Below, piece by piece: positions 33,300 through 41,868 of a stretch of 64,000 nt of DNA. Position 1 is the first letter of the stretch; the number at the start of each line of letters is the position of its first letter. The position numbers were made by a program, and so were the translations under genes. Source of the stretch: Sporobacter termitidis DSM 10068 (GTDB lineage: Bacteria; Bacillota; Clostridia; Oscillospirales; Oscillospiraceae). The stretch is taken from the NCBI RefSeq assembly GCF_900130065.1, contig NZ_FQXV01000004.1, positions 1 to 64,000 of the forward strand, read 5' to 3'. The notes beneath the pieces were generated by a model. That model was given only the letters and a program-made list of their open reading frames with translations. It ran no database searches and was not told the origin of the DNA.

Positions 33300-34544
33300 A
33301 TGAGGACAGCGAGGACTGAACGCCTGTTTTTGAACAGCCGGTTCCTGCTGTTTTTTATGAGCCAGAATTTTGTGAGCTGCGGCGCGTTTGTCCAGGTGGT
33401 CGCCGTGGCGAAGCTGATCGTTTCGATGACCAATTCCGGACTTTTGGCGGGCTTTTCCATCGTCTGCGCGCCGCTGCCGGGCGTCCTGCTGTCGCTCGTT
33501 GCCGGCGGGCTGGGCGACAGATTTAAGGCGCGGAATCTGCTGCTGCTCTGTGACATCCTGCGCGGCGGCCTCGTCATCTCGTTCTCCTTCTGCCGGACGG
33601 TGCCGTCGCTTTTTATCGTCATGATGCTCTCGGGGCTTTTGGACGTCCTGTACAGTCCGGCCAGGAACAAGACGCTGGCGGCGCTGCTGACGAAGGACCA
33701 GCTGCTCCGGGGAAATTCGCTCCTCAGCGGCGGATACGGCGTCGTCAGCCTGATCATGCCGGCGCTCACGGGTGTCGTGCTCGGCCGGAGCGGGGCCGCC
33801 ACGGTCTTTTTTGTGGGCGGTGCCTTCTATTTTCTGTCCGCGCTGACGCTCTCGTATCTGCACGTCGGCCGGCAGCCGGTCGGACCGCCGCGGAGCGCCC
33901 CCGGCGAGGTGCTGCGAGGGCTCCGCTACTGCTTTGACAGCGCGCCGCTCAGACAGACTATCCTGACCATGGCCGTCGTCGATTTTGCCGCCGTCTCCGT
34001 CAACATCGCTTTTTACTCCTATGCCTTCGATACCCTCAGGGTGACGAGCGCCTATTGGGGCCTGCTCCTGTCCGTCCTTTACGGGATGAACGTCTTTGCG
34101 ATGCTCTTTCTGGTGCGGCATCAGAAGACGCTGGGCGGCAATTCCTTCGCCTTCGCCAACCTGTTCCTTGCCGTCGTTGCGCTCGTATGGTGCTTTAACT
34201 CCACAACGCGCAGCCTGCCCGCCATTCTCGGGACCACCGCTGTGGAGGGGTTCAGCACCGCGCTGAGTGCGACGCTGCTGGTGACGACGCTGCTGAAAAC
34301 GGCGCGGGCCGACTATACGGCCAGGGTGTCGGGTGTCCGGGACCTGTGCTCTTCTGCCGCAAAGCTTCTGGGTATCGGGGTGACATATATCCTCATGCAT
34401 TTTTTCGACGCCCAGGCGGTCTTCATCGCCGGCGCCGGCGCCATCCTGCTTTCCGTGATCTTCCGGGCCCTGAGTGCGCCGTTGGTGAAAACGGGCGGCA
34501 GGGTGCCCGGGCGCGCCTTGAAAGGAGATGCTTCTCATGAGTAA
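33300..34544 (+). CDS. Major facilitator superfamily transporter
   Basis: 414 aa with about 11-12 membrane helices. Motif-A-like GGLGDRFKARNLLLLCD after TM2 and DVLYSPARNKTLAALL later, resembling MFS_3/EntS-type exporters. Substrate unknown; the family often exports drugs or small peptides. AAGGAG lies 7 nt before ATG. The stop overlaps the next ORF by 8 bp, and the pair may be an operon. Confidence 0.88.
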   Translation: MRTARTERLFLNSRFLLFFMSQNFVSCGAFVQVVAVAKLIVSMTNSGLLAGFSIVCAPLPGVLLSLVAGGLGDRFKARNLLLLCDILRGGLVISFSFCRTVPSLFIVMMLSGLLDVLYSPARNKTLAALLTKDQLLRGNSLLSGGYGVVSLIMPALTGVVLGRSGAATVFFVGGAFYFLSALTLSYLHVGRQPVGPPRSAPGEVLRGLRYCFDSAPLRQTILTMAVVDFAAVSVNIAFYSYAFDTLRVTSAYWGLLLSVLYGMNVFAMLFLVRHQKTLGGNSFAFANLFLAVVALVWCFNSTTRSLPAILGTTAVEGFSTALSATLLVTTLLKTARADYTARVSGVRDLCSSAAKLLGIGVTYILMHFFDAQAVFIAGAGAILLSVIFRALSAPLVKTGGRVPGRALKGDASHE

Positions 34545-35190
34545 CGACACAGCCTGCTTCTGCGGGAGCGGAAAGAAACACGCGGATTGCCACGGCCATA
34601 TCCGCTGTGACAGCCTCGTTGCAAAGCTCTACCGGCTCCAGGCGCGGTGCGGCGCCGCGAATGGTTCCGCCTGCCGGAGCCCCTTGCGGTCCCAGTGCTT
34701 CCTCGTCTCTGAAGCTGAGTTTGTTCAGCTTTTGGACGACATGCTGCGCCATTGGACGGCGGAGGAAATCCGGCAGGTCGTCGACCGGTCGTGGGAGTGC
34801 CGGCGATACCTGGAAGCCGAGCGCCCGGATATCGCGGAGAAAGCCGGGGGAAAAACCACGCCCGGCGAGCTTGCGTCGCTGAACGAGACGGCGCTGCCCT
34901 TCCCGTGTGTTTTTCTCAGGGGGGAGGACTGCGCCGCCCGCCGCGTCAGGCCGCTTTTGTGTCTCGGCTGCGGCGCGTCCATCGATTTTGTGCTGTTGAG
35001 GTACAAAGACGGCGTGCTCGTCCGCCGCCCGGCCCCGCTTTTTTACTATTTCACGCTGATCTTCCGCGACGGCGTCCTCCCGGACAATATACCGGACGCC
35101 CCGTTTTACCGCGACATGCTCACCCTCAGCGAAGCCGATTATATTGAAAAGCTCGCGGAATACGCCGAGCTCAAAACCGCGTCATTCTGA
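34537..35190 (+). CDS. Cysteine-cluster protein (YkgJ-like) with N-terminal SEC-C-like zinc motif
   Basis: 217 aa from ATG 34537, AAGGAG nine nt upstream, overlapping the MFS stop by 8 bp. Begins with a CFCGSGKKHADCHG motif, as in SEC-C zinc modules; then a helical region (FVQLLDDMLRHWTAEEIRQVV) and a later Cys pattern (PFPCVFLRGEDCAARRVRPLLCLGCG), matching the CxxxxxxC...C...C YkgJ arrangement that binds zinc or iron-sulfur. Function of YkgJ proteins is not established. Co-translated with the MFS gene. Confidence 0.75.
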   Translation: MSNDTACFCGSGKKHADCHGHIRCDSLVAKLYRLQARCGAANGSACRSPLRSQCFLVSEAEFVQLLDDMLRHWTAEEIRQVVDRSWECRRYLEAERPDIAEKAGGKTTPGELASLNETALPFPCVFLRGEDCAARRVRPLLCLGCGASIDFVLLRYKDGVLVRRPAPLFYYFTLIFRDGVLPDNIPDAPFYRDMLTLSEADYIEKLAEYAELKTASF

Positions 35191-35198
35191 ACGACGTA

Positions 35199-35254
35199 AA
35201 GAATCTCCGGGTACCTTGCCGCTTGCGCCGGCATAAGGTTACCCGGAGATTCTT
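35199..35254. terminator. Bidirectional terminator
   Basis: AAGAATCTCCGGGT pairs with ACCCGGAGATTCTT, with an inner CCTTGCCG/CGGCATAAGG stem, between the YkgJ-like gene and the convergent ABC transporter operon. Confidence 0.75.
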
Positions 35255-35308
35255 CGTTGCTTTGCATTTCAAAAGGATATTCAGCCTGCGGATGAACGCC
35301 GCCGGGCA

Positions 35309-36094
35309 CTACGCGCCCGTATAGCGCTCCAGAAACTGCTTTGTCCGTTCCTCTCTGGGATTTGTGAAAATCTCCTCCGGCGGGCCCTGCTCCACCACGA
35401 CGCCGCCGTCCATAAAGAGGAGCTTGTCGGAGACCTCCCGGGCAAACTGCATCTCGTGGGTGACGATGACCATCGTCGTCTTCCGTTCGGCGAGGCTGCG
35501 GATGACCTTTAAAACCTCGCCGGTCAGCTCCGGGTCTAGGGCCGACGTCGGCTCGTCAAAGCAGAGAATGTCGGGGTGCAGGGCCAGAGCCCTGGCGATG
35601 GCCACGCGCTGCTGTTGACCGCCTGAGAGCTGGTGGGGGTAGTACTCCAGCTTGTCCGACAGGCCGACCTGGTCGAGGATCTCCCGGGCGTTTTTGTCGA
35701 TATCAGAGAGGAGCGTCTTTTTGTTGTCCTTGTAATCGGGCCGCTCTTTGGCGAGGAGCTCCGAGGCGAGCGTCACGTTTTTGAGCGCCGTAAACTGGGG
35801 GAACAGGTTGAAGGACTGAAACACCAGCCCGAAGTGCAGCCGTTTTCTGCGGACCTCGCTGTCCGAAAACGTGGACGGATTGACGCCGTCGAAAATGACC
35901 TCGCCGCCGACGCTGATGGTGCCGCCGTCGGCCAGCTCGAGGAAATTGAGGCACCGGAGCAGCGTCGTCTTGCCGCTGCCGGACGAGCCGATGATCGCCA
36001 GCGACTCGCCCTTTTCCAAAGAAAAGTCGATGCCGTTCAAAACGCAGACGGCGCCGAAGCACTTCTTCAGATTCTTGACTTCCAGAATCGCCAT
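35309..36094 (-). CDS. Polar amino-acid ABC transporter ATPase
   Basis: 261 aa. Walker [18 protein letters not shown] (about 34-50), Q-loop [11 protein letters not shown], signature [15 protein letters not shown], Walker [17 protein letters not shown]-loop VIVTHEM. The [14 protein letters not shown] and [16 protein letters not shown] spacing is that of GlnQ/HisP ATPases that drive amino-acid uptake. Third gene of a minus-strand operon after the substrate-binding protein and permease (11-bp gap to the permease). Confidence 0.95.
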   Translation of the reverse strand: MAILEVKNLKKCFGAVCVLNGIDFSLEKGESLAIIGSSGSGKTTLLRCLNFLELADGGTISVGGEVIFDGVNPSTFSDSEVRRKRLHFGLVFQSFNLFPQFTALKNVTLASELLAKERPDYKDNKKTLLSDIDKNAREILDQVGLSDKLEYYPHQLSGGQQQRVAIARALALHPDILCFDEPTSALDPELTGEVLKVIRSLAERKTTMVIVTHEMQFAREVSDKLLFMDGGVVVEQGPPEEIFTNPREERTKQFLERYTGA

Positions 36095-36105
36095 ATCGCG
36101 CCCTC

Positions 36106-36774
36106 CTAAACCCTGAAATAGCTGAGCCTGCGCTCAATATACCCGAACAGCAGCGTCAGTATGCCGCAGAACAAAAGGTAAAACACGCCCGTGTAGAAAA
36201 GCGGCCACACGAGGCCCTTTGTCCTGACAATAGATTCCGCCGCCATGATGATTTCGCCGAAGGAGATAATGCGCGCCAGCGACGTGTCTTTAACGAGCGT
36301 GATGATCTCGTTGGACATGGGCGGCACGATGCGCTTGATGACCTGCAGCAGGATGACTTTAAAAAATATCTGGGACTTCGTCATCCCAAGAACCTGGCCC
36401 GCCTCATACTGGCCCCGCGGCACGCCTTCGATGCCGCTCCTGTATATTTCAGAAAAGTACGCCGAGTAGTTGATGATGAATGCAATCAGTACAGCCGTCA
36501 GTCGTGATTGGGACGGCGAGTCAAACAGGAGGCCCGGCACGTAGAATATCATGATGACCTGAAGCATTAACGGCGTCCCGCGGATGATCCAGACAAACGT
36601 TTTTGTCAGCCATTTGAGTGGCCTGAATCGGCTCATTGAGCCGAAGGAGACAACCAGTCCCAGCGGCGCCGCACAGACCAACGTGATAACAAAAATTAAA
36701 ACTGTCGAATAAAAGCCTTCGAGCAGCATCTGCGTTACAGCCATAAAGCTCATGTTAACGGTTAGTCCTTTCAC
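36106..36774 (-). CDS. Amino-acid ABC transporter permease
   Basis: 222 aa, five membrane helices. HEAR-family amino-acid permease features: [19 protein letters not shown] (about 60-78) and the EAA loop [23 protein letters not shown] (about 108-130) that docks on the ATPase. Forms the membrane channel with the ATPase encoded 11 bp downstream. Separated from the binding-protein gene by 79 bp that carry a stable hairpin. Confidence 0.95.
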   Translation of the reverse strand: MKGLTVNMSFMAVTQMLLEGFYSTVLIFVITLVCAAPLGLVVSFGSMSRFRPLKWLTKTFVWIIRGTPLMLQVIMIFYVPGLLFDSPSQSRLTAVLIAFIINYSAYFSEIYRSGIEGVPRGQYEAGQVLGMTKSQIFFKVILLQVIKRIVPPMSNEIITLVKDTSLARIISFGEIIMAAESIVRTKGLVWPLFYTGVFYLLFCGILTLLFGYIERRLSYFRV

Positions 36775-36800
36775 GCTTTTGTCGGTTGGACAGTTTACAA

Positions 36801-36824
36801 GGGCAGGAGTTTGAACTCCTGCCC
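36801..36824 (-). terminator. Intercistronic hairpin between binding-protein and permease genes
   Basis: GGGCAGGAGT-TTGA-ACTCCTGCCC, 10-bp stem. Located after the binding-protein gene in its direction of transcription. As in other ABC operons it may partly terminate or stabilise the upstream transcript, giving more binding protein than membrane parts. Confidence 0.65.
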
Positions 36825-36853
36825 CTATTTTAATAAAAAATCAGCAGTTGATA

Positions 36854-37714
36854 TTACGCGGTGACCAGCAGGTCCGCCAGACTGTATTTATCGGCGACCG
36901 TCTTGAAGGTGCCGTCTTTCTGGAACTCGGCGATTACGTCGTTGAACTGCGCCACAGCTGTGCTGTTCAGGCGGAAACCAATGGCGTAGAACTCGCTGTC
37001 GCCCAAATTGATGCCCGTGACGATCTGCAGATCGGAATAATCTGTCCCGGGACCTGTCAGGTATGAGGCCATCGTGTAGTCGAGAACGGCCGCGTCGGAT
37101 GTGCCGGCCTTAACTTCAAGCAGAGCGTTCGCTTGCGAATCCACAGGGGTATATGTTGTATCCGCCAGATTGACGGATATTGCCTCCTCGCCGGCGGAGC
37201 CCTTTTCCGCGACAATAGCGGCGCCTTTCAGGCTGGCGGCGTCCTTGTATTTGTCCGCGTTTGAGGCCTTCACCACGACAACCTGGCGGTTTGTAAGATA
37301 ATTACTTGTGAAAGCCATATTTTCCTTACGGTCTTCCATCACGGTCAGGCCGTTCCAAATGCAGTCGATATTCTTGGATTTAAGCTCTAATTCCTTGGAA
37401 TCCCAGTTAATAATCTCAAACTTGGGTTTGACGCCGAGTTTGGCACAGGCAGCTTCGGCAAATTCGGTATCGAAACCGATCAGAGTCTTTCCATCCTTGT
37501 CGTAAAAGTTCATTGGCGCGGTCTCGGTGATGCCGATAACGAGCTCGCCCTTTTGCTTTATGTAGGCCCAATCGTCGTCGGCGGCTGCGGATGCGCTGGG
37601 GGACGCGGCGCCGCTTGCGCCGGACGGGCTGGTTGTGGCGGTGTTGCCGGTCGCGCAGCCGGCGAGGGCCAGGACGAGCAGCAGCACACATACGATACTG
37701 ATAAACCTTTTCAT
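36854..37714 (-). CDS. Amino-acid ABC transporter substrate-binding lipoprotein
   Basis: 286 aa from ATG 37714 (GGAGG seven nt upstream); the extension to 37762 is unsupported. Lipoprotein signal with lipobox LALAGC (Cys about residue 20), a Ser/Thr/Ala linker, then an SBP_bac_3 fold: ELVIGITETAPMNFYDKDG, LIGFDTEFAEAACAKLGVKP, IDCIWNGLTVMEDRKENMAF. Binds a polar amino acid outside the membrane; exact ligand unclear, cystine, glutamine or basic types all possible. First gene of the operon. Confidence 0.94.
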   Translation of the reverse strand: MKRFISIVCVLLLVLALAGCATGNTATTSPSGASGAASPSASAAADDDWAYIKQKGELVIGITETAPMNFYDKDGKTLIGFDTEFAEAACAKLGVKPKFEIINWDSKELELKSKNIDCIWNGLTVMEDRKENMAFTSNYLTNRQVVVVKASNADKYKDAASLKGAAIVAEKGSAGEEAISVNLADTTYTPVDSQANALLEVKAGTSDAAVLDYTMASYLTGPGTDYSDLQIVTGINLGDSEFYAIGFRLNSTAVAQFNDVIAEFQKDGTFKTVADKYSLADLLVTA

Positions 37715-37919
37715 TTTATTCCTCCATAAGGCAATGTCAGAGCTATCATAACGCAACTGCAAAGCAGCTATTTCATGTCCGGGGCGCGGGCGCCGGCAAC
37801 GCGAAGTAATACCTGCTTGTACGGTCAGCTATGATACGGCCGTTCGCGCACATGGAGCGCGAGGGCTTTAATCCGGCGCGCGCCGCCTGAGACGGTGCGT
37901 GGCCGATACAATGAATGCA
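37715..37919 (-). other. Long 5' leader of the ABC operon
   Basis: From the predicted start near 37919 to ATG 37714 about 205 nt are untranslated. The GC-rich stretch has self-complementary segments (agctatcata at 37741 against tcagctatgatac at 37827; ggcgcgcgccg around 37876). No T-box, lysine, SAM, glycine or TPP signature was recognised. It could be an unassigned leader element or simply a long leader. Confidence 0.4.
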
Positions 37920-37925
37920 GAGTTC

Positions 37926-37953
37926 ATTATATCACATCAGTTCGCTAATGCAA
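37926..37953 (-). promoter_or_regulatory. Promoter of the amino-acid ABC operon
   Basis: On the minus strand TTGCAT (plus 37948-37953), 16-nt spacer, TATAAT (plus 37926-37931). Confidence 0.65.
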
Positions 37954-38040
37954 TAATCAAACGGGATTTTCATGAAATACATAAAAAATAACGTTAAAAA
38001 TACGTAAACTGCGTCAAAGGGGACAATAGCCGAACAACTG

Positions 38041-38069
38041 TTGAAAAGGCAATGAAGAAGTATTAAAAT
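38041..38069 (+). promoter_or_regulatory. Promoter of dnaE
   Basis: TTGAAA (38041-38046), 17-nt spacer, TAAAAT (38064-38069). Leader of about 30 nt to the TTG start at 38105. Confidence 0.6.
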
Positions 38070-38104
38070 AATGCTGTCAACATTACGACAGGAGGCGACG
38101 TCCT

Positions 38105-41100
38105 TTGGCGTTTACACATCTGCATGTCCACAGCGAATACAGCCTTTTAGACGGCGCCTGCCGCGTGAAGGACCTGGTCGCCAAATCGCGCGAGTTGGGC
38201 TTTGACGCCGTGGCCGTCACGGATCATGGCGCCATGTACGGCGTCATCAATTTTTACAAGGAAGCCGTTAAGGCCGGTATCCGCCCGATCATCGGCTGCG
38301 AGGTCTACGTCGCCGCGCGTTCCCGCTTCGATATGGAGCACAACACCGACGCGGGCCGGAACCATCTCGTCCTTCTGTGCAGGAATATGACCGGCTATAA
38401 AAACCTCTGTATGCTCGTCAGCCGCGCGTACACGGAGGGCTTTTACATCAAGCCGCGCGTCGACATGGAGCTTTTGCGGGAATATCACGAGGGGCTCATT
38501 GCGCTGTCCGCGTGCCTCGCGGGAGAGATCCCGCAGCTTATTCTGCAGGGGAATTACGATGCGGCGAAAGCCAAAGCGCTGGAAATGCGCGATATTTTCG
38601 GGCCGGACAGCTTTTATCTCGAGCTGCAGGACCACGGTATCCAGGAGCAGAAGACGGTCAACGCCGATATCGTTAAAATCAGCGGCGAGACGGGCATACC
38701 GCTCGTGGCGACAAACGACGCCCATTACATCGCCAAAAAGGACGCCGCGGCGCAGGATGTTCTCATGTGCATCCAAACCGGCAAAACGGTAAACGACACC
38801 GACCGGATGCGCTTTGAGACCGAGGAGTTTTACTTAAAGTCCGAGGAAGAGATGCGCGCGCTGTTCCCGCAGCAGGCCGAGGCCTGCGACAATACCGCCA
38901 AAATCGCCGCCATGTGCAATATTGAGTTTGAATTCAACAAGTACCACCTGCCGGAATTCAAGCTGCCGGAAGGGGTCGTTGCCGCGGAATATCTCAGGGA
39001 GCTCTGCCTCAAGGGGTTTGAGAAGAGATACGGCGAGGGCAGGGAAGAGGTGAAGGAGCAGCTCTTCTACGAGCTGGACATGATCGAGCGCATGGGCTTT
39101 ACCGACTACTTCCTCATCACCTCGGACTTTATCGCCTACGCCAAGCGCGAGGGGATACCGGTGGGGCCGGGCAGGGGCTCGGCGGCCGGGAGCGTCGTGT
39201 CCTACTGCCTGGACATCACCACGGTGGACCCCATCAAATACGGCCTCTACTTCGAGCGGTTTCTAAATCCCGAACGGGTCAGCATGCCGGATATCGACAT
39301 CGACTTCTGCGAGCGCCGGCGGGGCGAGGTCATCGACTATGTCAAGCGCAAATACGGCGAGGACCATGTGGCGCAGATCGTCACCTTCAACACACTGAAG
39401 GCGAAAAACGCTGTCCGTAACGTTGCCAAGGCCATGGGCTTCACCTTTGCCGAGGAAAACGAGCTGGCCCGCGAGGTGCCCAGCGTTCTCAACATCAAGC
39501 TGGCCGACGCGCTGGCCACGTCGAAGCGCCTTAAAGAGATGTACGACGGAGACGAACGCATCCGGCGCGTCATCGATACGGCCATGGCGCTGGAGGACAT
39601 GCCCAAGGATTCCGGCACCCACGCCGCCGGCGTCGTCATCACCAAAAGCCCCGTCTGCGAGTATGTCCCGCTGACGCTGTCGAAAAAGGACGACTCCATT
39701 GCCACCCAGTACGTCATGACGACGCTGGAGGAGCTGGGCCTTTTGAAAATGGACTTTCTGGGCCTTCGCAACCTCACCGTCATCCGCGACGCCGAGGCGG
39801 AGATACGGAAGACAGAACCCGGCTTCTCCGTGGACGATATTCCCGACGGCGACAAGCCCACCTACGATATGCTGACGGCGGGCAAGACACTGGGCGTCTT
39901 CCAGCTGGAGTCCAGCGGCATGACCGGCGTGGCCACCGGCCTCGGGCCGAAGAGCATCGAGGACATCACGGCCATCATCGCGCTCTATCGCCCCGGCCCG
40001 ATGGATTCCATCCCGCGCTTTCTTGAGAACAACAGGCATCCCGAGAGGATCACCTATAAGCATCCGCTCCTGGAGCCGATTCTGCGCGTCACGTACGGCT
40101 GCATCGTTTATCAGGAGCAGGTCATCGAGATATTCCGTAAGCTCGGCGGCTTTTCGCTGGGCCAGGCCGATATGATCCGCCGGGCCATGTCCAAGAAAAA
40201 GCAGGCTGAGATCGAAAAGGAGCGCAAAACCTTCATCGACGGCGACCCGTCGCGGGACATCTGCGGCGCCGTGAAAAACGGCATCTCCCGCGAGGTGGCC
40301 GGCAGCATCTACGACGAGATCTACGATTTCGCCAACTACGCCTTCAACAAGGCCCATGCCGTGGCGTACGCCGTCGTCTCCTATCAGACGGCGTACCTGA
40401 AGTGTCATTATCCCAGGGAGTACATGGCGGCGCTTCTGTCCTCCGTACTGGACTTTCCGGAAAAGATCGCGGAATATACGGAGGAGTGCCGGGTGATGGG
40501 CATAAAGCTCCTCCCGCCGGATGTCAACGAGTCGGGCGATATGTTCTCCGTGAGCGGGGACAATATCCGTTACGGCCTTGTGGCCGTCAAGAACATCGGC
40601 CGCGGTTTTATCCGCGATCTGATGGCGGAGCGGGAGTCGGGCGGGCCCTTTCGCGATTTTGAGGAATTCTGCCGCCGGATGTACGGCGGGGATTTAAACC
40701 GCCGCGCCCTCGAAAGCCTCATCAAATGCGGCGGCTTCGACAGCTTCGGTGTGAAGCGCCGCCAACTGGTAATGATCTGCGAGACGGCCCTGGAGAGCGT
40801 CGCCGCCGCCAAGCGCCGGAACGTGGACGGCCAGATGGACCTTTTCGGTTTTGGCGCCGCGCCGGACGAGCCGGCCGCCGTCCAGAAGATACCGCTGCCC
40901 GACGTACCGGAATACACCACGCGCGAGCTGATGGCCATGGAGCACGAAGTCACCGGCCTCTACCTGACGGGGCATCCGATGGACGAATACGCGCAGGCCG
41001 TCCGCCGTCTCGGCGCCGCCTCCATCGGCAAAATCCTCGCCGACTTTGCCAGGGAGGGCGGCAACACGGAGTTCCGCGACGAGCAGCAGGTGACGATCGC

Positions 41101-41575
41101 CGGGGTCATCTCCGCCGTCAAGACAAAGACGACCCGCAACAACAGCCTTATGGCGTATATCACCATAGAAGACGGGACGGGCAGCATGGAGCTGCTGGCC
41201 TTCCAGCGCGCCCTCGATACCGGCGGCGTCTACGTCAAGGAGAATCTGCCCGTTTACATTACCGGGAAGCTGTCGGCCCGCGACGAAAAGGAGCCGCAGC
41301 TGGTGGTGGATACGATCCGGCCGCTGTCCGATATGGACGCGATGCCCGGCGAGGCGCCCCCCGGCGAAAAGAAGCTTTACGTCAAGGTGCCCAGCGAAAA
41401 CGACGCCGGCTACGAGCGGTTGAAGCTCATCCTGGTCATGTTTCCCGGCAACGAACAGATGGTTTTATATTTTGACGACACAAAAAAACGGCGCGGCGCC
41501 CGCTGCGTCCTCCACGAGGCGCTCATCACGGAGCTGCAGGGCATGTTCGGGCGCGACAACGTGGTACTTAAATAG
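38105..41575 (+). CDS. dnaE: DNA polymerase III alpha subunit, DnaE
   Basis: 1156 aa, TTG start at 38105 with AGGAGG upstream. PHP domain at the N-terminus (FTHLHVHSEYSLLDGACR, VTDHGAMYG, ACLAGEIPQL), palm with PDIDIDFCERRRGEVIDYV (metal-binding Asp pair) and VGPGRGSAAGSVVSY, thumb/finger region YNFANYAFNKAHAVAYAVVSYQTAYLK, HhH, and OB-fold (QVTIAGVISAVKTKTTRNN). DnaE1-type length without the 3'-5' exonuclease of PolC. Replicates DNA with PolC in low-GC Gram-positives. Single gene, followed by repeat debris. Confidence 0.97.
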   Translation: MAFTHLHVHSEYSLLDGACRVKDLVAKSRELGFDAVAVTDHGAMYGVINFYKEAVKAGIRPIIGCEVYVAARSRFDMEHNTDAGRNHLVLLCRNMTGYKNLCMLVSRAYTEGFYIKPRVDMELLREYHEGLIALSACLAGEIPQLILQGNYDAAKAKALEMRDIFGPDSFYLELQDHGIQEQKTVNADIVKISGETGIPLVATNDAHYIAKKDAAAQDVLMCIQTGKTVNDTDRMRFETEEFYLKSEEEMRALFPQQAEACDNTAKIAAMCNIEFEFNKYHLPEFKLPEGVVAAEYLRELCLKGFEKRYGEGREEVKEQLFYELDMIERMGFTDYFLITSDFIAYAKREGIPVGPGRGSAAGSVVSYCLDITTVDPIKYGLYFERFLNPERVSMPDIDIDFCERRRGEVIDYVKRKYGEDHVAQIVTFNTLKAKNAVRNVAKAMGFTFAEENELAREVPSVLNIKLADALATSKRLKEMYDGDERIRRVIDTAMALEDMPKDSGTHAAGVVITKSPVCEYVPLTLSKKDDSIATQYVMTTLEELGLLKMDFLGLRNLTVIRDAEAEIRKTEPGFSVDDIPDGDKPTYDMLTAGKTLGVFQLESSGMTGVATGLGPKSIEDITAIIALYRPGPMDSIPRFLENNRHPERITYKHPLLEPILRVTYGCIVYQEQVIEIFRKLGGFSLGQADMIRRAMSKKKQAEIEKERKTFIDGDPSRDICGAVKNGISREVAGSIYDEIYDFANYAFNKAHAVAYAVVSYQTAYLKCHYPREYMAALLSSVLDFPEKIAEYTEECRVMGIKLLPPDVNESGDMFSVSGDNIRYGLVAVKNIGRGFIRDLMAERESGGPFRDFEEFCRRMYGGDLNRRALESLIKCGGFDSFGVKRRQLVMICETALESVAAAKRRNVDGQMDLFGFGAAPDEPAAVQKIPLPDVPEYTTRELMAMEHEVTGLYLTGHPMDEYAQAVRRLGAASIGKILADFAREGGNTEFRDEQQVTIAGVISAVKTKTTRNNSLMAYITIEDGTGSMELLAFQRALDTGGVYVKENLPVYITGKLSARDEKEPQLVVDTIRPLSDMDAMPGEAPPGEKKLYVKVPSENDAGYERLKLILVMFPGNEQMVLYFDDTKKRRGARCVLHEALITELQGMFGRDNVVLK

Positions 41576-41868
41576 CCCACCCACCTGCCCGAGTAAGGTA
41601 TAGGGCTGTGCCCGCCCCCTCAAGAGCCCGCGCTTCGCGCGAGGCGCCATGGGGTTGCGCCCCATATCCCGAATAGGTCGGCAAATCTTCCGATTTTTAT
41701 GTATGGGCGATTATTAATCGCCCGTCCCGTTTCCGCTATTCTCGCGTCACTGCGTAGGGCGCGGCTTCCCAGACGCGCCACGCTTTTTCCTGCGGGTTTT
41801 TTCTTCGCCGATAATGTGGCCATTGCTGCCGTCGGCTTAATATCAAAATACATTTAAAGAGGTACATT
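41575..41868. other. Gene-free gap with mosaic repeats
   Basis: Begins at the dnaE stop with TAGCCCACCCACCTGCCCGAG, the same CCCACCC lead-in as the other stop-adjacent repeats, then cgcgcttcgcgcgaggcgcc and ggggttgcgccccatatccc, and the dispersed tatgggcgattattaatcgc piece (41701). AAAGAGGTA precedes the next ATG. Confidence 0.6.
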
